Shown: positions 8,072-16,262, numbered from the stretch's first letter. The stretch: 18,381 nt of DNA from Bacteroidota bacterium (GCA_023413645.1 JAEZPN010000026.1:1-18381), one strand, 5' to 3'. Translations and numbers: made by a program. Notes: generated by a model not told the origin, from the letters alone.

Positions 8072-9265
8072 ATGGTGTGGTTTAAGTTTGCACGTCGCTA
8101 TATGTTTTCACCGAAGTCACACTCGGTGATAAACATCATCGCGCTGGTTAGTCTCTTTGCAGTGGCTATACCCACTGCCGCGATGATTATCCTTATGGCT
8201 ATGTTCGACGGACTTACAAGCACCATAGCGGAGCATAACCGCGCCGTAGATGCCGACATTGAGATTGTGCCACAGCGAGGCACCACCTTCGATAGCGAGG
8301 CTATAGACTTCGAGCGTATACGCTCTACGAAGGGTGTCGCAGCCACAACATGCTACCTGGAGCAGAGCGTCATGGCTTCGTCGAATGGTCACCGCGTCAC
8401 GGTGTCGCTACGTGGCATAGATAGCACCTACTGCGACGTTATACCCATCGACGACCACCTCATCCTCGGTGACATGAATCGTCTAAAGGCTGGCGATGTG
8501 ATACTTAGTGGCATGGTGGCAAACGAACTAGCGATATATAGCATGGGCACCACCATCGAGCTGTATGCCCTAAACCGCAAGCAGATCTCCACACTACTAC
8601 CCACAAGTGGCATCTCGCATCACACCTCACACTTTGGCGGCGAGGTTATCACAAACACCGAGAACGATGCCACATTAGCCCTCGGCGAGCTTAGCCGCGT
8701 GCAGAGTCTCCTAAACTACGAGGATAGACTATCATGCGTGGCTATAAAGTGTACTAAGGGCGCTGATGCCGAAAGCGTTAAGTACGCTTTGCAGGGTGTC
8801 GTGGGCAGCGACTTCGAGGTGCTCACGCGCGACGACAAGAATGCCGCAACAAATGCTATCCTACGCATCGAGAAGTTTGCCATAATGCTTATCGGCATAC
8901 TCATCGCCACGGTTGCTGCCTTCTCGATTGTGGGCACCGTGCTCATGCTTATTACGGAGAAGAGCCGCGACATCGCCACACTCCGTGCCATGGGTGCTAT
9001 GAGGGGCCTTGTGCAGCGTATCTTCGTGGGCGAGGGCATGCTACTTACAATCACGGGGTGCCTCATCGGCACGCTCCTGGGCTTGGGTTTCGCCCTTGGT
9101 CAGCAGCACTATGGTTGGATTCAGATTCCGGGCAATATGATTATGGAGAGCTACCCCGTCGACATCAACCTATGGGATACACTCGTGGTTAACGCCATAA
9201 TGATAGCCATTGGCTTTATCATATCTACCCTCACCGTGCGCACAAAACTGCGTAAGAGGGCATAA
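8072..9265 (+). CDS. FtsX/LolE-type ABC transporter permease
   Basis: This is an inner-membrane permease of the MacB/LolCE/FtsX superfamily, most like lipoprotein-releasing LolC/LolE proteins that pass lipoproteins to the periplasmic chaperone. The layout fits: a short cytoplasmic N-terminus (FKFARRYMFSPKSHSVINII), a first membrane segment (about residues 18-43), a large periplasmic domain (about 45-265, with the family's VDADIEIVPQRG), then three C-terminal membrane segments including FAIMLIGILIATVAAFSIVGTVLMLI and the coupling-helix region TEKSRDIATLRAMGAM. At 397 aa it is the usual length. No ATPase gene is in the window, so a LolD-like partner must be elsewhere. RbfA next to such a permease recurs in Bacteroidota, from memory. 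Confidence 0.88.
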   Translation: MVWFKFARRYMFSPKSHSVINIIALVSLFAVAIPTAAMIILMAMFDGLTSTIAEHNRAVDADIEIVPQRGTTFDSEAIDFERIRSTKGVAATTCYLEQSVMASSNGHRVTVSLRGIDSTYCDVIPIDDHLILGDMNRLKAGDVILSGMVANELAIYSMGTTIELYALNRKQISTLLPTSGISHHTSHFGGEVITNTENDATLALGELSRVQSLLNYEDRLSCVAIKCTKGADAESVKYALQGVVGSDFEVLTRDDKNAATNAILRIEKFAIMLIGILIATVAAFSIVGTVLMLITEKSRDIATLRAMGAMRGLVQRIFVGEGMLLTITGCLIGTLLGLGFALGQQHYGWIQIPGNMIMESYPVDINLWDTLVVNAIMIAIGFIISTLTVRTKLRKRA

Positions 9266-9289
9266 CAGCGAAGAAGAGATTATAGATAT

Positions 9290-10189
9290 ATGAATTTTAA
9301 GAGACGCACCATACTGCTACTATGCGCAGTAGTCACACTACTCTCGGGTGTAGGCTGCCAGAGCCAGCGCGAGATTCCAGATGAGGACCTTATCAAGATC
9401 TTCCATGACGCCTACCTTGCCAATGCCTATATTGGCGAGTGCGGCATCAACGAGGACTCACTATACCTCTACGAGCCAATCTTCGAGCGCTATGGATATA
9501 CTGTCGAGGATATGCAGTATACGCTCAAGACATTCTCAGAGCGTAAGAGTGCCCTTTTGAGTGACCTTATGATTAGGGTGAGCGAGCAACTCGAGCGCGA
9601 AGCAAAGCTCGAGGGTCGCAAGATTGTGGTGCTCGACACCATCGACAACGTTGCCCGCCGCAAATATACGCGCACCGTATACGAGGATTCGCTCATACGC
9701 GTTAAGCGTCTACGCGACACTAACGACCTGCGCATAAAGATTGGCGACCTAACCACAGGCGACTACACCATCACGTTCGACTACTACATCGACACGCTGG
9801 ACGAGAACCGCAACTCACGCGTTATGGTCTACGCCATGAAGGGCGACACACTCGAGACAATGCGCCACTCAATGATGCTTAGTCGCTACCGCGATGCTTC
9901 GTACACCCGTAAGCTCTCTATCGACTCTACGCACACCGAGATATTTATCGACATGTACTACCACCCAACGAATGAGGAGTCTAAGCTTCCCGACATCAAA
10001 ATTAGAAACTTCAAGGTGGTACGCATACTCCCAACAGATATATCGGTCGATAGCCTCTACCACGACCAACTCAACATACGCCTCTTTAACTACGAGACTA
10101 TGATGGGCTTCACGGCAGACACACTACACACAAGCGACCCAATAAACACTGACAATGAGGAGGATAGCATCGCACTACGCACTCATTAA
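9290..10189 (+). CDS. DUF4296 lipoprotein
   Basis: The 299-aa product starts with a signal peptide ending LLSGVGC (C23 as the probable acylated Cys). It is followed by REIPDEDLIKIFHDAYLANAY and a YGYTVEDMQYTLKTFSERKSAL segment, the pattern of the DUF4296 family of Bacteroidota surface lipoproteins. Residues about 105-150 are charged and helical. The C-terminal half (about 150-290) alternates beta-like segments such as TTGDYTITFDYYIDT and TEIFIDMYYHPTNEESK, and is longer than the DUF4296 core, so a second, unrecognised beta domain may be present. Function is unknown. Its last 35 nt overlap the start of the amidohydrolase gene. Confidence 0.8.
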   Translation: MNFKRRTILLLCAVVTLLSGVGCQSQREIPDEDLIKIFHDAYLANAYIGECGINEDSLYLYEPIFERYGYTVEDMQYTLKTFSERKSALLSDLMIRVSEQLEREAKLEGRKIVVLDTIDNVARRKYTRTVYEDSLIRVKRLRDTNDLRIKIGDLTTGDYTITFDYYIDTLDENRNSRVMVYAMKGDTLETMRHSMMLSRYRDASYTRKLSIDSTHTEIFIDMYYHPTNEESKLPDIKIRNFKVVRILPTDISVDSLYHDQLNIRLFNYETMMGFTADTLHTSDPINTDNEEDSIALRTH

Positions 10190-11285
10190 TGGTGCGCTGG
10201 AGAGGGGCGTTGTTGTCGAAGTTGACGACTACGGCACCATCACCAACATCTCGCGCCACGACAACATAGACAACATCGCGAGCGTCGAGTTCTACCCCGG
10301 AATCCTTATTCCAGGCATGGTCAACGCACACAGTCACCTCGAACTCGCCTACCTGCGCGGCGCCATTGCCGAACATACGGGCTTTGCAGGCTTCGCACGC
10401 GCAATTGGTCAAGTGAGGGGCAACTACACCGTCGAGGAGCGACTACATGCCGCCTCGGTTGCCGATAGCGAGATGTGGCACGAGGGCGTGGAGGCGGTTA
10501 TGGATATCGCCAACGACGACCTTATCATGCCCATCAAGGAGGGTTCTAATATTGAGTACCACACGCTTTTCGAGGTCTTTGGACTAATGGCGCAATCGTG
10601 TGATGCACAGCGTGCTATGGCTGCAAAATATCACAATGCTGATATCACCACACACTCCACATATTCGCTTCAAGATGGCATCTTCCGCGACATTGCCCAA
10701 AGTGGCAACGAGTCGCTATCGGTACACCTCTTAGAGTCGGAGGATGAGAGCGCACTATATAACAAAAAAGGGTCACTCTGGGAGTGGTATACACGCATGG
10801 GTTGGGAGTGCGACTTCCTGAAATATGAATCACCCGCAAGGCGTATTGCAGCGAGCGTACCCACAGATCGTGCAACGCTCTTAGTGCATGGTTGCAAGGC
10901 TGCACGCGAGGATATTGCGATGCTCGACGCACACTTCACTACTGCCCCAACGTGGGTGTTGTGCCCCGAGTCAAATCGTTATATCTCCGACACTAAGCCC
11001 CCCGTGGCTCTATTCCGCGAGATGGGTGCGAAGGTGGCCATTGGCACCGACTCTTTAGCCTCGGCACGCCACCTCTCTATGGTTGAGAACATGCGCCTTT
11101 TGGGAGAAATCCCCCTCGCAGAACTCCTCACATATGCCACACTAAATGGCGCCAAGGCCCTCGGCATCGCCGACCGCAAGGGCTCTATCGAGATTGGTAA
11201 GCAGCCCGGTTTAGCGGTGATTTCAGGCATCGACTTTCAGGCTATGCGCCTAACTGCCGAGAGCCAATCGCGACGCATAATATAG
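10155..11285 (+). CDS. Amidohydrolase-family deaminase (ATZ/TRZ, cytosine/aminofutalosine deaminase-like)
   Basis: This is a cytoplasmic metal-dependent hydrolase of COG0402 type that probably deaminates a purine or related heterocycle. All metal ligands are visible: H59 and H61 in VNAHSHLELA, H191 in LSVHLLES, H245 in LLVHGC, and D299 in GTDSLAS. C-terminal features LLTYATLNGAKALGI and GSIEIGKQPGLAVI are typical of the family. The 376-aa length is slightly short because the N-terminal beta sandwich is compact. The ATG at 10155 lies inside the previous gene (35-nt overlap). I keep it because MRRIASHYALINGALERG looks like the family N-terminus and no later start fits. Substrate is unassigned; aminodeoxyfutalosine is possible, but no other menaquinone genes are here. 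It is the last gene before a terminator. Confidence 0.85.
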   Translation: MRRIASHYALINGALERGVVVEVDDYGTITNISRHDNIDNIASVEFYPGILIPGMVNAHSHLELAYLRGAIAEHTGFAGFARAIGQVRGNYTVEERLHAASVADSEMWHEGVEAVMDIANDDLIMPIKEGSNIEYHTLFEVFGLMAQSCDAQRAMAAKYHNADITTHSTYSLQDGIFRDIAQSGNESLSVHLLESEDESALYNKKGSLWEWYTRMGWECDFLKYESPARRIAASVPTDRATLLVHGCKAAREDIAMLDAHFTTAPTWVLCPESNRYISDTKPPVALFREMGAKVAIGTDSLASARHLSMVENMRLLGEIPLAELLTYATLNGAKALGIADRKGSIEIGKQPGLAVISGIDFQAMRLTAESQSRRII

Positions 11286-11309
11286 CAAAATATTCAACTA
11301 ATTAGGAAC

Positions 11310-11351
11310 AGGAAGAGTAGTTCAAACGTGGTCTGCTCTTCCTCCTTTTTT
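11310..11351 (+). terminator. Rho-independent terminator after the amidohydrolase gene
   Basis: Arms AGGAAGAGTAG (11310-11320) and CTGCTCTTCCT (11333-11343) pair over 11 positions with one G-U, around a 12-nt loop. They are followed by CC and six T (11346-11351). This closes the long unit that begins near 893. Confidence 0.85.
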
Positions 11352-11478
11352 ATATGCTTCACTCCCACATTCGGCACGGTATTGGTAATGGTGGCCACAT
11401 AACAGGGTTTAGCGGCCACAGTGCAAGAGCCGACTCCAATTCCAAAATAGTGCTGAGAAGAGGCATGAAATAGCACCT
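11352..11478. other. Intergenic stretch without a recognisable gene
   Basis: I see no convincing coding frame, RNA gene or promoter in this stretch between the terminator and the polysaccharide promoter. The only structure is a weak 6-bp inverted repeat (GTGGCC 11391-11396, GGCCAC 11414-11419). Confidence 0.5.
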
Positions 11479-11510
11479 AAAACAATGAAATTGTTTTGTC
11501 CCGACAAAAC
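11479..11510 (+). promoter_or_regulatory. Two overlapping inverted repeats in the polysaccharide promoter
   Basis: AAAACAAT (11479-11486) and ATTGTTTT (11490-11497) form a perfect 8-3-8 inverted repeat. GTTTTGTC (11493-11500) and GACAAAAC (11503-11510) form a perfect 8-2-8 repeat that shares the middle arm. The -33 TTTG (11495-11498) lies in the shared arm and the second repeat fills the spacer. Both are upstream of the expected transcription start, so they are better read as protein-binding DNA sites than as RNA hairpins. Confidence 0.6.
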
Positions 11511-11525
11511 TTTTTCCTATCTTTG
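11495..11525 (+). promoter_or_regulatory. Bacteroidetes-type promoter of the polysaccharide unit
   Basis: TTTG at 11495-11498 and TATCTTTG at 11518-11525 match the -33 and -7 (TAnnTTTG) boxes with a 19-nt spacer, the same as the promoter at 856-886. Transcription should start near 11530-11534, giving a leader of about 120 nt. Confidence 0.78.
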
Positions 11526-11536
11526 TGCTGCAAGGC

Positions 11537-11632
11537 ATCAAAATTTGGAGTTCGTTTTGCACGCTACACAAATTTTGATTACACGAACAAAGCTCTGCAT
11601 ATCTCTTACCTCGCCGCAACCCATAAGAGATA
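11537..11632 (+). promoter_or_regulatory. Structured 5' leader with two hairpins
   Basis: Hairpin 1 has perfect 11-bp arms ATCAAAATTTG (11537-11547) and CAAATTTTGAT (11569-11579) with a 21-nt loop. Hairpin 2 has perfect 9-bp arms TATCTCTTA (11600-11608) and TAAGAGATA (11624-11632) with a 15-nt loop. Both lie between the predicted transcription start and the first gene's ATG at 11652. No T-run follows either, so simple intrinsic attenuation is not supported. I do not recognise a known riboswitch class. Confidence 0.55.
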
Positions 11633-11651
11633 GACGGAGAAGAGTCTATTT

Positions 11652-12659
11652 ATGGACTGCCTTGCGATTAACAAAAAGGAGGCTAACAACACGGGCCACG
11701 AGATCCACTGTCACTACCACCACGATAGCGACACGTGGATTGCATATGGTAAATCGGCATTTACTCTATGGCAAATGATAGAGGATGCCAATATATACAC
11801 CATAGGCCGATACTCCACAGAGTTGGATATGGCGAGCATAATGGTAGGTAGGAGCGCACTACGCAGGGTGTGTAGCACGAACTATGCGGTTGTCGATAGC
11901 GACGACTACATATACATCAACACCACCACGCCCTTCGACAACGCAGAGTATGCCCGTTGGGCTAATAGCATAAAAGAGGCAAGCAGATGCAAGGAGCATA
12001 GATGGGTATGCACGGCTGTCAGCAGGTTTCTACCTAAGGGCAACTATATCGTTGATGGCATGAATGGCTTTGCACGCAAGATTAAGCGCTTCTTTGACAT
12101 ACTATTCTCGGGCATGGCGATGATACTCTTCGCGCCACTCTTCCTTGTCACCTACGCCATGGTGAGATGCGAGGATGGAGGCCCTGCGATATTTAAGCAA
12201 AAGAGAGTGGGACGCATGGGTCGCACCTTCGACATCTACAAGTTCCGCTCCATGCGCCTCGATGCAGAGAGATTTGGGCCACAGCTCAGCCATAGCGGAG
12301 GAGTGAACGACCCGCGCCTAACACGCGTAGGACGCTTCATACGCTCGCACCACCTCGACGAGCTACCGCAGTTGTGGAATGTATTTATTGGCGACATGGC
12401 ATTTGTAGGCCCACGCCCCGAGCGCAAGTTCTACATAGACATGATCATGGAGTATGACAAGCGCTATGAGTGCCTCTACCAGATACGCCCAGGTGTGACG
12501 AGCTATGCCACGCTATACAACGGCTACACCGACACCATGGAGAAGATGCTCCGCCGCTTGGAGTACGACCTCTACTACCTCGGCCACAGGTCGTGGTGGT
12601 TCGACTGTAAGATACTCTTTTACACCTTCTGCTCAATAGTTTTTGGCAAGAAGTTTTAG
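11652..12659 (+). CDS. Monotopic phosphoglycosyl transferase (initiating sugar transferase) with an unusual N-terminal domain
   Basis: The C-terminal part (about residues 144-335) is a bacterial sugar transferase that links a sugar-phosphate to undecaprenyl phosphate at the inner membrane, the first step of polysaccharide assembly. It shows KRFFDILFSGMAMILFAPLF (the single re-entrant/membrane helix), FKQKRVGRMGRTFDIYKFRSM, the catalytic Asp-Glu pair D236-E237 in HHLDELPQLWNV, and FVGPRPE. The N-terminal 135 or so residues are not the four-helix membrane domain or CoA-binding-like fold of WbaP/WcaJ proteins. They are soluble-looking, begin with a His/Cys cluster (H16, H19, C20, H21, H23, H24) and include WIAYGKSAFTLWQMIEDANI. 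I do not recognise this domain. An in-frame TAG at 11631-11633 bounds the start, and ATG 11652 is the first ATG after it. It heads the polysaccharide unit. Confidence 0.88.
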   Translation: MDCLAINKKEANNTGHEIHCHYHHDSDTWIAYGKSAFTLWQMIEDANIYTIGRYSTELDMASIMVGRSALRRVCSTNYAVVDSDDYIYINTTTPFDNAEYARWANSIKEASRCKEHRWVCTAVSRFLPKGNYIVDGMNGFARKIKRFFDILFSGMAMILFAPLFLVTYAMVRCEDGGPAIFKQKRVGRMGRTFDIYKFRSMRLDAERFGPQLSHSGGVNDPRLTRVGRFIRSHHLDELPQLWNVFIGDMAFVGPRPERKFYIDMIMEYDKRYECLYQIRPGVTSYATLYNGYTDTMEKMLRRLEYDLYYLGHRSWWFDCKILFYTFCSIVFGKKF

Positions 12660-12679
12660 ACTATAACACCGCACAGAAT

Positions 12680-13981
12680 ATGAAGATTGCCGTTGCTGGA
12701 ACAGGTTACGTAGGCCTAAGCATCGCTACGCTACTCGCACAACACAACGATATTGTTGCCGTGGACATCCTCAAGGAGAGAGTCGAGATGATAAATCGTG
12801 GTCTCTCACCCATTCAGGATGACTACATCGAGGAGTATATGCGCTCGAAGAGTCTCTCGCTGCGTGCTACGCTCAATGATGAGGAGGCATATCGCGATGC
12901 CCGCTTCGTGGTTATTGCCGTGCCTACGAACTACGACCCCGCACTCAACCACTTCGACACCCACAACATCGAGGATGTCGTAGAGAGGGTACTCAGCGTA
13001 AACCCTGCCGCTACGATGGTAATAAAGTCTACCGTGCCCGTGGGCTACTCGCGTAGCCTCTATGCAAAGTATGCGGCACGTGGCGTGGAGCGTCTTAACC
13101 TACTCTTCTCGCCCGAGTTCTTGCGCGAGAGTCGTGCGTTGGAGGATAACCTCCACCCCTCGCGTATCATTGTGGGCATACCCCGCACCATCGAGGGTGA
13201 CGCTTTCGAGGCGGAGAACGAGGCGATACGCAAAATTGCCGACATAGAGCACCTCGAGCGCGAGGCAGAGATCTTTGCCGAGTTGCTTAAGGAGGGTGCG
13301 CTAAGCGAGGATATCCCCGTGCTATATATGGGCATCAAGGAGGCAGAGGCTGTTAAGCTCTTTGCCAACACCTACCTCGCACTGCGCGTGAGCTACTTCA
13401 ACGAGCTCGACACATATGCCGAGATGAAGGGCCTCGACTCGGAGGCTATAATCAATGGTGTGGGCCTCGATCCCCGCATCGGCACACACTACAACAATCC
13501 CTCGTTTGGCTATGGTGGCTACTGCCTGCCGAAGGATACGAAGCAGCTACTGGCGAACTATGGCGACGTGCCCCAGAATATGATGACGGCTATTGTCGAG
13601 AGCAACCGCACCCGCAAGGACTATATCGCTGACCAGGTACTCCGTAAAGCGGGCTACTACACAGGTTCGAGCATGTGGGATGCAGCAAAGGAGCGCAAGG
13701 TGACCGTGGGTGTCTATCGCCTCACGATGAAGTCCAACTCCGACAACTTCCGCCAGAGCTCCATACAGGGTGTCATGAAGCGCATCAAGGCCAAGGGCGC
13801 CAACGTCATCATCTACGAGCCCACGTTGGAGGATGGCGCCATGTTCTTTGGCTCGGAGGTAGTAAACGACCTTGCGCGTTTCAAGGCCGAGAGCGACGTG
13901 GTGATTAGTAACCGTTACCATGCCGACCTTAGCGACATCGAGTCTAAGCTCTACACGCGCGACCTCTTTAGACGAGACTAA
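12680..13981 (+). CDS. ugd: UDP-glucose 6-dehydrogenase
   Basis: This cytoplasmic enzyme oxidises UDP-glucose to UDP-glucuronate with two NAD+, supplying an acidic sugar for polysaccharide. In order it has the NAD-binding KIAVAGTGYVGLSIATLLAQ, VVIAVPTNYD, VIKSTVPVGYS, LLFSPEFLRESRAL, the active-site helix IKEAEAVKLFANTYLALRVSY, and the catalytic Cys C282 in GYGGYCLPKDTKQL. The C-terminal UDP-binding domain carries the motif MKSNSDNFRQSS. At 433 aa it is a typical length. GDP-mannose or UDP-N-acetyl sugar dehydrogenases are related; the PTNYD and GYCLPKDTKQL segments favour UDP-glucose. It lies 20 nt after the sugar transferase gene. Confidence 0.9.
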   Translation: MKIAVAGTGYVGLSIATLLAQHNDIVAVDILKERVEMINRGLSPIQDDYIEEYMRSKSLSLRATLNDEEAYRDARFVVIAVPTNYDPALNHFDTHNIEDVVERVLSVNPAATMVIKSTVPVGYSRSLYAKYAARGVERLNLLFSPEFLRESRALEDNLHPSRIIVGIPRTIEGDAFEAENEAIRKIADIEHLEREAEIFAELLKEGALSEDIPVLYMGIKEAEAVKLFANTYLALRVSYFNELDTYAEMKGLDSEAIINGVGLDPRIGTHYNNPSFGYGGYCLPKDTKQLLANYGDVPQNMMTAIVESNRTRKDYIADQVLRKAGYYTGSSMWDAAKERKVTVGVYRLTMKSNSDNFRQSSIQGVMKRIKAKGANVIIYEPTLEDGAMFFGSEVVNDLARFKAESDVVISNRYHADLSDIESKLYTRDLFRRD

Positions 13982-14015
13982 CTCCACGCCCAACGTGCTA
14001 TTTTACCCCAGATAG

Positions 14016-15197
14016 ATGCACCTCATATTCTTCATACTATCGCCCTTCTTGACCTTTCTTTACTCTTGTTTCGACCTGCGTAAACGAACGGCACAGATAG
14101 TATTTGTGCTCTTCTTCGCTCTCTTCGGTTACTGCCATACCTTCGAGGATATGCGCGCAGATAGCTACCGTAAGTACGAGGCGTTCAACGACTATGCGGT
14201 CCAGGAGTATGGAGATATATACGACAATTTCCGCGCGGGAGAGGAGAAGGATATATACGAGGATTTGCTCTTTAGCACCACAAAGCTCTTTACCGACAAC
14301 CCGCACATATTGATGATGATTGTGGGTCTTTTCGGCGGTTTCTTCTATATGCTTGTCGTGAAGCGCTTCCTCGAGGACAAGCACATGGAGTATACCCTAC
14401 CCATCGCCATACTACTGCTATTCCTTGTTATGGAGTCCAACATACCTATCATGGGCGGCATCCGTAACTTTAGCGCCTTCCCGCTATTCATCTATTCGAC
14501 CATTAGCCTGCTCATAGACAATAAGAGGATATGGATATTAGGACTTCTCCTTACGCCACTTATCCACTTCGGTTATATAATTGTTGTCGTTGCAACAATC
14601 GTGATATGGCTCATTAAGATTCCTAACGGCGTTATGCACTACACGGCGGTTGTCGTCTGCATAGGTTCCATATTCCTTAATACATCCTCATACGAGAGCA
14701 TCATTGAGGCAACCGTAGGTAACATCGACAACGAGTCCATCGCAGACCGTGTGAACAACTATGGCGAGGAGGATACCGAGGAGCACTTCAACGAGTCGCT
14801 CACGACGCACCTTGTGAGGGTCAATAATCAGATTGGTGCGCTATTCGTCGCAGCACTACTCATATACATCAGGCGCAACCGCGAGAGGTTTCTTGCCTCG
14901 CCATACACCGAGAAGATATACCACTATCTACTCTTTTTCATCATTATCAGCTATGCGCTGATATCCTTCTCCGTTGTGGGCCAACGCTATGTCTACATCG
15001 CCTTGGTGTTGCTATACTTCCTACTACTAAACATCTATCAGGAGCACCGCAACTCCGCGATACGCATATTCATATATGCCATGCCCTTTGTCTTTGGCAT
15101 ACATATATTGTGGACGCTATACAACTGCTACTGCAACACCGGACTCGACATCTACTACCAACCCTTACCACTGCTAACCATGCAGCACGTATTCTAA
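14016..15197 (+). CDS. EpsG-family polysaccharide polymerase (Wzy-like)
   Basis: This is a polytopic inner-membrane protein of 393 aa with about 10 hydrophobic segments, expected to join repeat units in the periplasm in a Wzy-type pathway. The N-terminal FALFGYCHTFEDMRADSYRKYEAF, with an acidic loop after the second membrane segment, is the recognisable EpsG pattern (acidic-Tyr motif following a membrane helix). Other helices include MLVVKRFLED-flanking segments, PIAILLLFLVMESN and YALISFSVVGQRYVYIALVLLYFLLLNIY. A large hydrophilic loop (about residues 225-275, NIDNESIADRVNNYGEED) lies mid-protein, as in many Wzy proteins. Sequence identity within such polymerases is always low, so the family call rests on topology and the N-terminal pattern. 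Confidence 0.8.
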   Translation: MHLIFFILSPFLTFLYSCFDLRKRTAQIVFVLFFALFGYCHTFEDMRADSYRKYEAFNDYAVQEYGDIYDNFRAGEEKDIYEDLLFSTTKLFTDNPHILMMIVGLFGGFFYMLVVKRFLEDKHMEYTLPIAILLLFLVMESNIPIMGGIRNFSAFPLFIYSTISLLIDNKRIWILGLLLTPLIHFGYIIVVVATIVIWLIKIPNGVMHYTAVVVCIGSIFLNTSSYESIIEATVGNIDNESIADRVNNYGEEDTEEHFNESLTTHLVRVNNQIGALFVAALLIYIRRNRERFLASPYTEKIYHYLLFFIIISYALISFSVVGQRYVYIALVLLYFLLLNIYQEHRNSAIRIFIYAMPFVFGIHILWTLYNCYCNTGLDIYYQPLPLLTMQHVF

Positions 15198-15208
15198 TTT
15201 GTTGAGAT

Positions 15209-16255
15209 ATGAAGATAATGTTGGTAATAACACGTTCGGAACTTGGAGGTGCACAGAGTGTTGTCGTGCAGCTCGCAAATGCACTATGCCATGAGCACGA
15301 TATTATGCTTGTTGCGGGTGAGGGTGACGGTAAGATGTGGGAACTTGTAGATAGCCGCGTTAAACGCATCGACTGCCCCCACCTCCAAAAATCGCTATCG
15401 CTAAAGAGCGACCTACTCGCTGCGATTGCTCTACGCCGCATCTACCGCAAGCACCGCCCCAATGTCGTACACCTGCACTCATCGAAGGCTGGCGCACTCG
15501 GCCGCATAGTCTTTCCCTCGAAAAGAGTTGTCTACACCGTACATGGTTTCGACTCTATACGCCTCGCCTTCCGTAAGTTCCTACCCGTGGAGAGAGTCCT
15601 CCAGCGATATGCCATGGCCATTGTCGGCGTAAGCAACTACGACAGCCAGAATATGGTTGCCGAGCGCATAACACGAAATATATCAACCATTTACAATGGT
15701 CTTACTACGCCTAATGCGGAGAACATCACCAACTTTGAAGTGTTTAATAAGTACTCCAAGGTTGTGTTAACCATAGCGCGAATTAATCCGCAGAAGAACC
15801 CCGCGCTCTTTGTCGAGATAGCACGTCTTATGCCCGAATATGGCTTTGTGTGGATAGGCAACCAGCATGAGGTGACCGAGTTTGGAGAGCTCCCCGCCAA
15901 CTGCCACTTCCTCGGTAACATCCTGAATGCAGGCGCATACTGCTCCAAGGCTGACCTCTTCATGCTCCCCACCAACTATGAGGGTCTCCCCATGGTTATC
16001 ATCGAGGCCATGAGCCTCAGTAGGCCCGTCGTGGCATCCGATGTGGGTGGCATAAGCGAGATTGTACGCAACGGCATAAACGGCTACGTCGTGGAGAATA
16101 GCGCCGAGGCCTTCGCCACACGCATACGAGAGATATTAGAGGATCGCGAGAAATGCAACGCTTTAGGTCAAGCCTCGCTCGATATATACAATGCTGAACT
16201 CACGGTAGACAAGATGGTTTACAACTACCTAAACATCTACCAATCACTACAATAG
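15209..16255 (+). CDS. GT4-family glycosyltransferase
   Basis: This is a GT-B fold retaining glycosyltransferase that adds a sugar from a nucleotide donor to the lipid-linked glycan on the cytoplasmic face. Residues 9-16 (RSELGGAQ) are the acceptor-side glycine loop, VVHLHSSKAGALGRI and YTVHGFDS follow, and VLTIARINPQKNPALFVEIARLM starts the donor domain. The donor-binding EX7E motif is E258 to E266 (EGLPMVIIE), followed by RPVVASDVGGISEIV. The length of 348 aa is normal. It is the only glycosyltransferase besides the initiating enzyme in this unit. It lies 11 nt after the polymerase, and the next gene starts 7 nt after its TAG. Confidence 0.9.
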   Translation: MKIMLVITRSELGGAQSVVVQLANALCHEHDIMLVAGEGDGKMWELVDSRVKRIDCPHLQKSLSLKSDLLAAIALRRIYRKHRPNVVHLHSSKAGALGRIVFPSKRVVYTVHGFDSIRLAFRKFLPVERVLQRYAMAIVGVSNYDSQNMVAERITRNISTIYNGLTTPNAENITNFEVFNKYSKVVLTIARINPQKNPALFVEIARLMPEYGFVWIGNQHEVTEFGELPANCHFLGNILNAGAYCSKADLFMLPTNYEGLPMVIIEAMSLSRPVVASDVGGISEIVRNGINGYVVENSAEAFATRIREILEDREKCNALGQASLDIYNAELTVDKMVYNYLNIYQSLQ

Positions 16256-16262
16256 ACCACTC

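Noticed and set aside
11391..11419. Weak inverted repeat GTGGCC/GGCCAC upstream of the polysaccharide promoter
   Set aside because: Only 6 bp with a 17-nt loop, expected by chance, and not placed at a promoter or terminator.
11479..11579. Invertible capsule promoter of Bacteroides type
   Set aside because: The inverted repeats present do not flank the promoter as a pair, and no recombinase gene is nearby.
11359..11619. Minus-strand open frame in the intergenic region before the sugar transferase
   Set aside because: It runs across the promoter and leader hairpins, has no promoter of its own and encodes nothing recognisable.
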